Of a DNA stretch of 50,326 bases, positions 8,014-16,165 are shown piece by piece. The notes beneath the pieces are model-generated. The model was given only the letters and a program-made list of their open reading frames with translations, was not told the DNA's origin and did no database searches. The DNA is from Labrys sp. WJW (GTDB lineage: Bacteria; Pseudomonadota; Alphaproteobacteria; Rhizobiales; Labraceae), in assembly GCF_001676615.1 (NCBI RefSeq), contig NZ_LYXZ01000049.1, positions 1 to 50,326 on the forward strand. Reading direction: 5' to 3'. Each line of letters begins with the position of its first letter. The stretch's first letter is position 1. Position numbers and translations under genes: made by a program.

Positions 8014-9678
8014 GTGCCGCTATACAAATCGTCTGCTGTAGATGCAATCAAGCTTCGTAAGGCGAATGAATACAGTTTCTGGGGGGCGAGAAATGCTGCT
8101 AATCGAGTTGAGCCGATTGCCAGTCCGCATTTTGATTTTGAGTTAGATCTGGAGCCGGGTGACAAGATCTTCACTGTTGGATCGTGTTTCGCACGCAATG
8201 TGGAAGGTCGGCTTGCTACCGCGGGCTATCGCCTGCCGATGCGGGATTTGATGGACGATCGCAGCTTCGCGGGCGTGCATCCGCGGGCGCTCAACAACTT
8301 CAGTACGCCGTCCATCTGGAACGAATTGGGCTGGGCTACCGGGGAATTGCAGTTCGATGCCGATCAGGCCATCGTCGAATATGGCTCCGGCAAATGGCTC
8401 GATCTGCACGTCACCCACAATGTGCAGCCCGCACCGCGGGAGACGGTACTGCGCCGACGCTCGGCCATCACCAAGGCCTATGGCAGCTTCAAAGATTGCA
8501 AGCTGATCATCGTCACGCTCGGCCTGGTCGAAGTCTGGTACGACAATGTGGCTGGCACCTATCTCAACAGCCTGCCGCCGCCGCCGCTGGTCCGCCGCTA
8601 CCCCGAGCGTTTCGAGCTTCATGTGCTCTCTCATGACGAGACGCTGGACTATTGCGACCGGGCCATCGGCTTGCTGCGCAAATATGGGCGGAGCGATGCG
8701 GTCGTCCTGATGAGCGTATCGCCGGTGGCGCTCGGGATTACGCATCGTCCCGAAGACGTGATGGTGGCAAATTGCTACAGCAAGTCCGTCCTGCGCACGG
8801 TCACCGAGGAAATGGTCGCGCGCTACGACAATGTGCACTACTTCCCCAGCTATGAATCCGTGCTCCAGAGCGACCGGCAGATTGCCTGGATGAATGATTT
8901 CACCCATGTCAGCGAGACGCTGATCGCTCATAATGTCGACCGCCTGGTCCGGCACTTCGACGCAGGCGGCGTGGGCGACGACGGCCTGGAGAGCGCCCAG
9001 GCCAGTATCGAGGCGGGCGGGGCATCGGCGGCGCATTTGCATGCCGTCGAGGCGCGCAAGGGCGATCCGAGCTCGGCGGCGCGCTTCTTCTCCGAATTCG
9101 GTGAGTGGTCGGGGAAGTCACCGACCTTTGCGACCGAGCACATCGAGTGGCTGGTCGATCAGAAGCAGGCCGCCAGGGCGCTGGAGATCGCTTCGCTGAC
9201 CGATGCCCGCTCCGAGCGGATCAAGATGGCGAAGGCGCGTGCCCTGTTGATGCTCAAGCGCAACCGGGAGGCGCTGGACATCCTCTACGATCCAAAGCTG
9301 GAGGAAGCGCGGTCAAGCCGCTACTGGTCGCTTCGGGTCGAAGCGGAAGGAAACAATGGCGATATCGCCGCGCTGGAGACCACGCTCAGTGGCTGGTCGC
9401 GCGCCCTGCCCAAGCACGCTTCGCAGGCGCGGATCCATGTGGCGCGCGCCTTGCTGGCGCAATCGTCGGTTGGGCGTGCGCTGGAACTGCTCGAGCTTGC
9501 GCTGGTCGACAATCCCAAATCGGCGCTTGGCCATATCCTTTCCGCCGAGGCGTATCTCCTGCGTGGTGATCTTGCCGCCGCCAGGCAGAGCTTCGCCCAG
9601 GCGGAGCCGGCAACGCCCAGCGAAAACCGCCGCTACAACAAACTGAAGGACAGGATCGGCGAATTGGTCGGTGCGTAA
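8014..9678 (+). CDS. GSCFA-domain protein with C-terminal TPR-like repeats
   Basis: A 554-residue protein starting with GTG at 8014, preceded by AAGAGG. Residues about 45-320 form a GSCFA domain, a family related to SGNH/GDSL hydrolases. Visible blocks are IFTVGSCFARNVE (the defining motif, about residues 53-65), IVTLGLVEVWYDN, MSVSPVAL and a terminal NDFTHVSE with the Asp/His pair expected of the catalytic block. Residues about 370-550 are Ala/Leu/Arg-rich helical pairs that look like TPRs (ARALLMLKRNREALDIL, ARALLAQSSVGRALELLELA, GHILSAEAYLLRGDLAAARQ). No signal peptide. The function of GSCFA-TPR proteins is not established; acyl-ester chemistry on glycans is one guess. The first 150 bases are AT-rich with rare codons. 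A dioxygenase-like gene follows 30 bases after the stop. Confidence 0.88.
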   Translation: MPLYKSSAVDAIKLRKANEYSFWGARNAANRVEPIASPHFDFELDLEPGDKIFTVGSCFARNVEGRLATAGYRLPMRDLMDDRSFAGVHPRALNNFSTPSIWNELGWATGELQFDADQAIVEYGSGKWLDLHVTHNVQPAPRETVLRRRSAITKAYGSFKDCKLIIVTLGLVEVWYDNVAGTYLNSLPPPPLVRRYPERFELHVLSHDETLDYCDRAIGLLRKYGRSDAVVLMSVSPVALGITHRPEDVMVANCYSKSVLRTVTEEMVARYDNVHYFPSYESVLQSDRQIAWMNDFTHVSETLIAHNVDRLVRHFDAGGVGDDGLESAQASIEAGGASAAHLHAVEARKGDPSSAARFFSEFGEWSGKSPTFATEHIEWLVDQKQAARALEIASLTDARSERIKMAKARALLMLKRNREALDILYDPKLEEARSSRYWSLRVEAEGNNGDIAALETTLSGWSRALPKHASQARIHVARALLAQSSVGRALELLELALVDNPKSALGHILSAEAYLLRGDLAAARQSFAQAEPATPSENRRYNKLKDRIGELVGA

Positions 9679-9708
9679 TTGATTTGAAGCAGGAGCTTGG
9701 GGGCGCCT

Positions 9709-10584
9709 ATGCTAAGCGAAGTTCAGAAAAACTCATTCGTCGACAAGGGCTATTGCACCGTCCAGATAGACCTGGACGCCAAATGGACGAACTGGGCGAT
9801 CAACCTGACCTGGAGCCAGATCGACAGCCATTTCGATCGTGACGATCCCAAGACCTGGATCGGCGAGATCGAGGACGATTGCCGGTCCGCCACGCTCGCC
9901 AAACGCCGCGGCCGGCTGAAGTTCAAGGATAATGTGTTCCGGCATCCCGAACTGATCCGGATGATGTACGGCAACGGTCCGGTGATGTCGGCCGTGCGCA
10001 GCCTGATCGGCGATCGCTGCGTCGGTCGCCATGCGACGCGCGGCCTCTATCCGATCTTTCCGACCCCGCAATCGAGCGACACGATCAAGGGTGGGATGGA
10101 TGCGCATCCCTTCCAGGTGAATGCCGTGCTCTATCTCGACGACGTTGCCGAGGATGGCGGCGCCTTCAGCGTCTGGGAAGGGAGCCACTACATCATGGCG
10201 AAGGCGTTTGCCGGCCGCGCATCCTACAAATTGCTCGATAATGTCGAAGCCTTGCGCCTGGAAGCGGAGGCCCGTTGCCGTCATGTGATGCTGCCCGGGG
10301 CGCGCGGCACGCTGGTGCTGTGGCACCATCGGCTCCTGCACACGCCGACGACGAACCGGACCGACAAGATTCGTTATGCCTTGCTCGCGGACTACTACCG
10401 TGACGACTGGCTCGACCAGGCCGACGAGCCCCACACGGACGATTTCTGGGAAGGGTGGCCGCTGTCTGCGTCGCCATCGTCGAGGCCCGCTTACGAGCCT
10501 GAAGAGCCCGGCTTGACCATTTCGCCGCGAAACACAAGGACGCGCCGAAACAAGGAGGTGGCGCAATCAGGCGCTTCGGCCTGA
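9709..10584 (+). CDS. PhyH-like (phytanoyl-CoA dioxygenase family) protein
   Basis: A 291-residue protein with the double-stranded beta-helix pattern of PhyH-type Fe(II)/2-oxoglutarate oxygenases: MDAHPFQVNAVLYLDDVAED, then GGAFSVWEGSHYIM, and a distal metal/2-OG strand GTLVLWHHRLLHTPTTNRTDKIRYAL. The usual HxD motif seems to read GMD here, so the first histidine may be missing. Residues 245-291 are a low-complexity Pro/Ser/Arg tail. The ATG at 9709 follows AGGAG at 9691; a TTG at 9697 is too close to that site. It lies 30 bases after the GSCFA-TPR gene and probably acts with it. Substrate unknown. Confidence 0.75.
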   Translation: MLSEVQKNSFVDKGYCTVQIDLDAKWTNWAINLTWSQIDSHFDRDDPKTWIGEIEDDCRSATLAKRRGRLKFKDNVFRHPELIRMMYGNGPVMSAVRSLIGDRCVGRHATRGLYPIFPTPQSSDTIKGGMDAHPFQVNAVLYLDDVAEDGGAFSVWEGSHYIMAKAFAGRASYKLLDNVEALRLEAEARCRHVMLPGARGTLVLWHHRLLHTPTTNRTDKIRYALLADYYRDDWLDQADEPHTDDFWEGWPLSASPSSRPAYEPEEPGLTISPRNTRTRRNKEVAQSGASA

Positions 10585-10645
10585 AGGGGGGGGCGCTCTC
10601 ACATGAGGGTGCCGCCTGCCGCTGCATGAGGGCGATGCGCCGGCG

Positions 10646-10852
10646 CTAGAGCGTTTTGCGATTTGGTGGAATCACCAAGAATCGCAAAGACGCGTCCCAT
10701 CAAAGAGTGAGAGCAATGCAGCGCTTCCGTCTAAACGCGCTTTGCTCTAGAGCAAAGTGCGGTTTCTCGGAATCGCACTTTTTCTCTATCTCCTTGTTTT
10801 GACGCGTTTTCTTCATCGAAAAGTCTATCAACTCTTCCGGAAAACGCTCTAG
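10646..10852. repeat. Composite palindromic element, family A (two units back to back)
   Basis: It starts CTAGAGCGTTTTGCGATT and ends GGAAAACGCTCTAG, with a second CTAGAGC joint at 10746-10752, so it looks like two family A units fused or one long imperfect inverted repeat. GACGCGT words occur in both halves. The terminal CTAG supplies the TAG stop codon of the GFA-type gene on the minus strand. Confidence 0.75.
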
Positions 10853-11199
10853 GTGCTCGCGCCGTCGAATTTGTGAATCTCGAGCGCATCGAGGTCGATG
10901 GCCGGCACGCAGCGCAGATTGATCGCCACCATTGCGGCCCCGTCGGGCCGCTTTGCTTTGGCAAAGGCCTGAGTGCCGCAGGTCTCGCAGAACTGGTGTT
11001 CGATGCGGTGCTTGTTGAACTGGTAGGTCTTGAGCCTGGCCGGGTCGGCGGAGATGGTCACCGCCTCGGCCGGCAGGAAGGCCAGGAGCGAGCCCTTGCG
11101 GCGGCAATAGGAGCAATTGCAGCTCACTGCGCTGGTCGGCGCGTCGGCCTCGGCCGTAAAGGAAACCGCGCCGCAATGACAACTGCCTTCGAAGCTCAT
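10849..11199 (-). CDS. GFA family (glutathione-dependent formaldehyde-activating-like) zinc protein
   Basis: A 116-residue GFA/CENP-V fold protein with the expected zinc cysteines: SCHCGAVSF near the N-terminus (CxC), SCNCSYCRRKG (CxxC) at about residues 27-37, and FCETCGTQAF (CxxC) at about residues 70-79. Members bind zinc and some promote glutathione-formaldehyde adduct formation; most are uncharacterised. The start at 11199 has a strong GGGAGGA site; the open frame further upstream is not family-like. The stop codon lies in the end of the adjacent repeat. Divergent from the monooxygenase gene. Confidence 0.9.
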   Translation of the reverse strand: MSFEGSCHCGAVSFTAEADAPTSAVSCNCSYCRRKGSLLAFLPAEAVTISADPARLKTYQFNKHRIEHQFCETCGTQAFAKAKRPDGAAMVAINLRCVPAIDLDALEIHKFDGAST

Positions 11200-11407
11200 G
11201 TCTCGTCCTCCCGGGATGGTTGTATGCAGGGCGCCAAATATAGTCCGGAGCGAGGGATTCGGGGATCCTGTTCCGGTGCCGGGAAGAGGACTTGCTTTTG
11301 TTTGTGCAGGGCCTTGGCAGACGTCAAAACCATACACACTCTATATTCTGAGTGATGTGCTCGACCGGGCCTCGCGGACCCGGCCTGCCCTTTCATGGGA
11401 GATCTTC

Positions 11408-12727
11408 ATGGCCCGCCAATTGCGGCTCGGCGCCTTCATGCGTCCGGCGAGCATTCATACCGGAGCCTGGCGCTATCCGGGCGCCTGGCCCGACGCCAAT
11501 TTCAACTTCGCCCATCTCAAGCACCTGGCCCAGCGCCTCGAAAGCGCCCGCTTCGACGCCTTCTTCATGGCCGATCATCTCGCCGTGCTCAACATGCCGG
11601 TGGAAGCGCTCAAGCGCAGCCATACGGTGACGTCGTTCGAGCCCTTCACCCTGCTGTCGGCCCTGTCGGCCGTCACCGAGCATATCGGTCTGGTCGCCAC
11701 CGCCTCCACCACCTTCGATGCCCCCTACCATGTCGCCCGCCGCTTTGCCTCGCTCGATCATCTCAGCGGCGGCCGGGCGGGCTGGAACATCGTGACCACG
11801 TCCAATCCCGATGCGGCCCTGAATTTCGGCCTGGACGATCATATGGGGCACGACGAGCGCTACCGCCGCGCGCGGGAATTCTATGACGTGGTCACCGGCC
11901 TGTGGGACAGCTGGGCCGACGACGCCTTCACTCGCGACGTCGAAAGCGGCCTCTATTTCGACCCGGACAAGCTGCATGTGCTCGGCCACAAAAGCGAGTA
12001 CCTCTCCGTGCGCGGGCCGCTGAACATCGCCCGCCCGGTGCAGGGCTGGCCGGTGATCGTGCAGGCGGGTTCTTCCGAGCCGGGCCGGCAGCTCGCGGCC
12101 GAGACGGCGGAGGCGGTGTTCACCGCCCCGCCCAATCTGGCGGAAGGGCGCCGCTTCTATGCCGACGTCAAGGGCAGGATGGCCAGGCTCGGCCGCGACA
12201 GGGATCATATGAAGATCCTGCCGGCTGCCTTCGTGGTGGTCGGCGACAGCGTGGAGGAGGCCAGGGCCAAGCGCGCCAGGCTCGACAGCCTGGTGCATTA
12301 CGACAGCGCCATCGCCTCGCTCTCCATCGCGCTCGGCCATGATGTCTCGGGTCTGGATCCCGACGGCCGGCTGCCGGCCATTCCCGAGACCAATGCCAGC
12401 AAGAGCGGCCGCGAACGGGTGCTGCAACTGGCCGAAAGCGAGGGCCTCACCGTGCGCCAGCTGGCCCAGCGCCTCGGCGGCTATGCCGGCCTTGCCTTTG
12501 TGGGCACGCCCGCCAGCATTGCCGATGACATGGCGGAATGGCTCGAAAGCGAGGGCTCGGATGGCTTCAACGTGATGTTCCCCTATCTGCCTGGCGGTCT
12601 CGACGATTTCGTCGACAAGGTCGTGCCGGTGCTGCAGGAGCGTGGTCTGTTCCGGCGGGAGTATGAGGGGCGGACGCTGCGCGAGAATCTCGGCTTGCCG
12701 CGGCCGCAGAACCGGTTCTTCAAATAA
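11408..12727 (+). CDS. FMN-dependent LLM-class monooxygenase, NtaA/SnaA/DszA(DmoA) family
   Basis: A 439-residue flavin-dependent monooxygenase. Typical blocks are MARQLRLGAFMRPASIHTGA, WRYPGAWPDANFNF, FFMADHLAV, SLDHLSGGRAGWNIVTT and GFAxxIADDMAEWL-like ASIADDMAEWLESEG near the C-terminus. Relatives oxidise nitrilotriacetate, dimethyl sulfide, dibenzothiophene sulfone and alkyl compounds using FMNH2 from a separate reductase; none is evident next door. Start: ATG 11408 preceded by GGGAG; the frame is open upstream without similarity. An inverted hairpin pair follows the stop. Confidence 0.92.
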   Translation: MARQLRLGAFMRPASIHTGAWRYPGAWPDANFNFAHLKHLAQRLESARFDAFFMADHLAVLNMPVEALKRSHTVTSFEPFTLLSALSAVTEHIGLVATASTTFDAPYHVARRFASLDHLSGGRAGWNIVTTSNPDAALNFGLDDHMGHDERYRRAREFYDVVTGLWDSWADDAFTRDVESGLYFDPDKLHVLGHKSEYLSVRGPLNIARPVQGWPVIVQAGSSEPGRQLAAETAEAVFTAPPNLAEGRRFYADVKGRMARLGRDRDHMKILPAAFVVVGDSVEEARAKRARLDSLVHYDSAIASLSIALGHDVSGLDPDGRLPAIPETNASKSGRERVLQLAESEGLTVRQLAQRLGGYAGLAFVGTPASIADDMAEWLESEGSDGFNVMFPYLPGGLDDFVDKVVPVLQERGLFRREYEGRTLRENLGLPRPQNRFFK

Positions 12728-12761
12728 GAGAAAATTTTCTGCAGAGTTGGGGCGGTTGGAG

Positions 12762-12834
12762 TGTCAGCCTCCTGGCTGACATCTTGGAAACGCAGCCCTT
12801 GCTGGCAAGCAGAATGTCAGCCAGGAGGCTGACA
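12762..12834. repeat. Inverted repeat with palindromic cores, family B
   Basis: Arm 12762-12782 (GTCAGCC-TCCT-GGCTGAC core) and arm 12814-12834 (GTCAGCC-AGGA-GGCTGAC core) are exact reverse complements over 21 bases with a 31-base spacer. Each arm is itself a hairpin. It lies between the convergent monooxygenase and aldo/keto reductase genes and could end transcription from both sides, though no T-run follows. Confidence 0.85.
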
Positions 12835-12890
12835 ATCCGCATATCCTGCGCTCTTTCATGCAAACGCAACTGTCGTCCTAAACTCGACCT

Positions 12891-13718
12891 TCATACCATT
12901 GCGAAGCTGTCGGGATCCGGGCCGATCTTGCCCTTGGGGTCGTCGAGCTTCTCGATGGCGGCGATGTCCTCCGGCGCCAGCTTGAAATCGAAGACCTGGA
13001 AGTTCTCGACGATACGGGCCGGCGTCACCGATTTGGGAATGACGACATTGCCGATGTCGAGATGCCAGCGCAGGATCACCTGGGCAGAGCTCTTCCCGTA
13101 TTTCTTGCCGATGGCCGTCAGCGCGGGGTCGCTGAGCAGCGTACCCTGGCCGAGCGGGCTCCAGGCCTCGGTCGCGATGCCCTCCTTGGCGTGGTAGGCG
13201 CGCAGGGCCTTCTGCTGGAAGCGTGGATGCAGTTCGACCTGGTTGATCGCCGGCACCACACCGGTCTCGGCCTTCAGGCGCTCGAGATGGGCGATCTGGA
13301 AATTGGAGACGCCGATAGAGGCGACGAGCCCCTCCTCGCGCAGCTTGATCAGGGCCTTCCAGCTTTCGACATAAAGATCGCGTGAAGGCACCGGCCAGTG
13401 AATGAGATAGAGATCGATCGTCTCCAGGCGCAGTTTCTTCAGGCTGGCCTCGAAGGCCCGCAGGGCCGTGTCATAGCCCTGGTCGCCGTTCCACAGCTTG
13501 GTGGTGACGAAGATGTCCTTGACGGGAACGCTGGAGGCGGCGAACGCGTCGCCCACGCCGGCTTCGTTGCCATAGATGGCGGCGGTGTCGATCGAGCGGT
13601 AGCCGGCCTCGATCGCCGCCGTCACGGCGGCGTTCGCGCCGTCATTCGGCACCTGCCAGACGCCGAAGCCGAGTTGCGGGATTTCCTTGCCGTCATTGAA
13701 GCGGATGGTCGGACTCAT
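12891..13718 (-). CDS. Aldo/keto reductase (2,5-diketo-D-gluconate reductase-like)
   Basis: A 275-residue (beta/alpha)8 AKR. The catalytic tetrad is visible: Asp and Tyr in SIDTAAIYGNE (about residues 44-54), Lys in FVTTKLWN, and His in LYLIHWP. GVSNFQIAHLERL and the NADPH-binding VVIPKSVTPARIVEN near residue 240 are characteristic. It reduces small aldehydes or ketones with NADPH. The start MSPTIRFNDG at 13718 has AGGAAAG upstream; an open frame to 13838 is not family-like. A second AKR gene lies 154 bases upstream on the same strand. Confidence 0.93.
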   Translation of the reverse strand: MSPTIRFNDGKEIPQLGFGVWQVPNDGANAAVTAAIEAGYRSIDTAAIYGNEAGVGDAFAASSVPVKDIFVTTKLWNGDQGYDTALRAFEASLKKLRLETIDLYLIHWPVPSRDLYVESWKALIKLREEGLVASIGVSNFQIAHLERLKAETGVVPAINQVELHPRFQQKALRAYHAKEGIATEAWSPLGQGTLLSDPALTAIGKKYGKSSAQVILRWHLDIGNVVIPKSVTPARIVENFQVFDFKLAPEDIAAIEKLDDPKGKIGPDPDSFAMV

Positions 13719-13872
13719 GGGGGATCTTTCCTGAAATCGACGAAGGGAAGAAAGGGATGATGGCAAAGCGCCGGCTCCGTTCCCAGGAAGGCGGATCGCC
13801 GGCAGGAGGGATGCGGCCGCTGAGGCTACATCCCTCATCTATGGTCTGGTTCGCGAAGCGCAACCGCCAGCC

Positions 13873-14853
13873 TCATTGAAAGCCGGCGATACCATGCGGG
13901 ACATAGGGGGCTTCGAGCGTTGCGATTTCCTCGCTTGTCAATTTCAAGTCGAGTGCTGCGACGGCATCGGTGAGGTGATGCGGCTTGGAGGCGCCGACGA
14001 TCGGGGTTGTCACACCGCTCTTCTGCGCCACCCAGGCGAGGGCCACCTGCGCCCGGGACACGCCGCGCGCCTTGGCGATGGCGGCCACGGCCTCGATGAC
14101 CCTGCGGTCGGCATCCTGCGTGGCGTCATAGAGCGCCGTGCCGACATTGTCGCTCTGCTGGCGCTCACTGCTCTCGCTCCAATCGCGCGTCAGCCGGCCG
14201 CGGGCGAGCGGGCTCCAGGGCAGGACGGCGATGCCCTGGTCGTGGCAGAGCGGCAGCATCTCGCGCTCCTCTTCGCGATAGAGCAAGTTGAGGTGGTCCT
14301 GCATGCTGACGAATTCGGTCCAGCCATGAAGGCGGGAGGTGTAGAGCGCCTTGGTGAACTGCCAGGCATGCATGGAGGAGGCGCCGATATAGCGGGCCTT
14401 GCCGGCCTTCACCACGTCATGAAGGGCCTCCAGCGTCTCCTCGATCGGCGTCGACGCATCCCAGCGATGGATCTGGTAGAGGTCGACATAATCGGTGCCG
14501 AGACGCCGGAGGCTGTTGTCGATCTCGGCCAGGATGGCGCGGCGCGACAAGCCCTCGCCATTGGGGCCGGGGCGGGTGCGAAAGAAGATCTTGGTCGCCA
14601 GCACGATCTCCTCGCGCCGCGAAAACTCCTTGATGGCCCGGCCGACGATTTCCTCGGAGGTCCCGTCCGAATAGGTATTGGCGGTATCGAGGAAATTGAT
14701 GCCGGCCTCGATGGCCTGGCGGATCAGGGGGCGGCTCTGTTCCTCGGGCAGGGTCCAGGCATGGTTGCCACGATCGGGATCGCCATAGGTCATGCAGCCA
14801 AGGCACAGGCGTGACACTTCGAGCCCCGTCGAGCCGAGCTTGACGTAATCCAT
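13873..14853 (-). CDS. Aldo/keto reductase (YajO/AKR11-like)
   Basis: A 326-residue AKR of the longer type. The N-terminus MDYVKLGSTGLEVSRLCLGCM is typical; the tetrad is FLDTANTYSDGTSEE (Asp, Tyr), VLATKIF (Lys) and DLYQIHRWD (His). IPLL-type C-terminus reads SGVTTPIVGASKPHHLTDAVAAL. The family reduces aldehydes with NADPH; E. coli YajO-like proteins have been tied to deoxyxylulose and pyridoxal metabolism, but the substrate here is unknown. It is much closer to YajO than to its neighbour, so the two AKRs are not a recent duplication. Confidence 0.92.
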   Translation of the reverse strand: MDYVKLGSTGLEVSRLCLGCMTYGDPDRGNHAWTLPEEQSRPLIRQAIEAGINFLDTANTYSDGTSEEIVGRAIKEFSRREEIVLATKIFFRTRPGPNGEGLSRRAILAEIDNSLRRLGTDYVDLYQIHRWDASTPIEETLEALHDVVKAGKARYIGASSMHAWQFTKALYTSRLHGWTEFVSMQDHLNLLYREEEREMLPLCHDQGIAVLPWSPLARGRLTRDWSESSERQQSDNVGTALYDATQDADRRVIEAVAAIAKARGVSRAQVALAWVAQKSGVTTPIVGASKPHHLTDAVAALDLKLTSEEIATLEAPYVPHGIAGFQ

Positions 14854-15196
14854 GGATGAAAACTCCTCGCTGAAAATCTATTTCGGGCGGCGCCATCCGA
14901 AGGGCCACGCGAACCGACTAATCCCGCTACTCGATGGATTGGATCGATTGTGAAACGGCCGAGTGTCGAAGTCCAGCTTCAAAGCAGGGCAGAATGACCC
15001 GCCGACGTTCGCGCGGTACCCGGCCCGGATGAGTTGGGCTTGGGCATTGAACCAGACGTTGCGGGCATTGAAGGGAAACGCCGTTTCCCGACCGGCGGTA
15101 TGACTCCTTCGATGGTCGGCATCGATATGGCCTCTGGCGAAGAGCTCGAAGCTGCCGATCACTTGCAGCAAGGGCTCCGGCCCCCCGATCAGAGGA
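14854..15196. other. Gap without a recognisable gene
   Basis: This 343-base stretch lies upstream of the YajO-like gene and downstream of the ROK kinase, both on the minus strand. Short open frames exist on both strands, but none has a convincing ribosome binding site, codon pattern or recognisable similarity. It probably holds the promoter of the aldo/keto reductase gene and may include decayed sequence. Confidence 0.6.
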
Positions 15197-16162
15197 TCAA
15201 CGGGCTCGCTCGCCGAACATCACCAAGGCCGCGGCGCCGACCAAGCCGGCATTGTCGCCGAGGGCGGCTTTCACCACCGGCACGTCGCGGAAGGAGGGCA
15301 GGGCGTTGCGCCGGATGATTCCGTGGATCGCCTCCGCCATCAAGTCGAAGCCATGCGAGACACCGCCGCCCATCACCACTTTCTCGGGGCTATAGAGATG
15401 GATGAGGCTGACAAAGCCCTCGCCGAGCAAATTGGCTTCTTCGTCGAGGAGCGCGAGCGCCGTCGCATCGCCGCCGCGGGCGGCTTCGACGATGTGCCCG
15501 GCGGTCGGCGCCGCCAGGCGCGCGAGGCTGCTGCCGGGATGAGCGAGCGCGGCTTCGCGTGCGCGCCGGTCCAGCGCGGTGCCGGCCGCGTAGGCTTCGA
15601 AACACCCGACGGCGCCGCAGCTGCAGCGCGGTTCGTCCCCAGCCGGACGGAGATTCTGCGCCAGGCGGAAATGGCCGACATGGGCGGTCATGCCGCGCCT
15701 GCCATGCAGGAGCCGGCCATCGCTGACCACACCACCGCCGATGCCGGTGGAGACGGTGACATAGAGGAGATGGTCGAGCCCGCGGCCGGCGCCGAAACGC
15801 CATTCGCCGTAGCAGGCGGCGATGGCGTCGCCTTCGACCACGACCGGCCGGCCGAGCACGGCGGAGAGTTCGTCGCGCAGGGGGAAGTCTTCCCAGCCCG
15901 GCAAGGTCGGCACATGGATGAAGGTGCCGGTGTGGCTGTCGAGCGGGCCAGGCGCGCAGACGCCGATACCGGAGAGCGAACCGAGGCTCTCGTCGTCGGT
16001 CACCTCATCGATGAGGCGGCGGAATTGCGCCATCACGGCTTTCGGGCCACCGGCCACATCGGTGCGAGCGGCGGCGCGCCTGAGCACGGCGCCGGTATCA
16101 TCAACGAGGGCGGCGCGCACCTGCGTACCGCCGAGATCGATGCCGATGGCGCGCCGAACCAT
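15197..16162 (-). CDS. ROK family sugar kinase
   Basis: A 321-residue ROK kinase. The phosphate-1 loop is AIGIDLGGTQVRAAL at residues 5-19, the catalytic loop region includes VVVEGDAIAACYGEW with Asp, and VTVSTGIGGGVV is the phosphate-2 motif. The zinc site is HVGHFRLA...CSCGAVGCFEAYAAG (His plus Cys residues), and VVMGGGVSHG the adenosine motif. ROK kinases phosphorylate glucose, N-acetylglucosamine, allose, fructose or similar. It is the last gene of the five-gene sugar operon, 3 bases after the epimerase gene. With an RPE-like epimerase beside it, an allose/allulose-type route is one possibility. Confidence 0.92.
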   Translation of the reverse strand: MVRRAIGIDLGGTQVRAALVDDTGAVLRRAAARTDVAGGPKAVMAQFRRLIDEVTDDESLGSLSGIGVCAPGPLDSHTGTFIHVPTLPGWEDFPLRDELSAVLGRPVVVEGDAIAACYGEWRFGAGRGLDHLLYVTVSTGIGGGVVSDGRLLHGRRGMTAHVGHFRLAQNLRPAGDEPRCSCGAVGCFEAYAAGTALDRRAREAALAHPGSSLARLAAPTAGHIVEAARGGDATALALLDEEANLLGEGFVSLIHLYSPEKVVMGGGVSHGFDLMAEAIHGIIRRNALPSFRDVPVVKAALGDNAGLVGAAALVMFGERAR

Positions 16163-16165
16163 GGG

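Noticed and set aside
12762..12834. CRISPR-like repeats in the window
   Set aside because: All repeats found are inverted or dispersed; none are regularly spaced direct repeats with unique spacers, and no cas gene is present.
12891..14853. The two aldo/keto reductases as a tandem duplication
   Set aside because: They belong to different AKR subfamilies with different lengths and N-termini, so they are neighbours rather than recent copies.
14878..15171. 97-codon minus-strand frame in the gap before the YajO-like gene
   Set aside because: No ribosome binding site, odd composition and no recognisable similarity; kept as gene-free gap.
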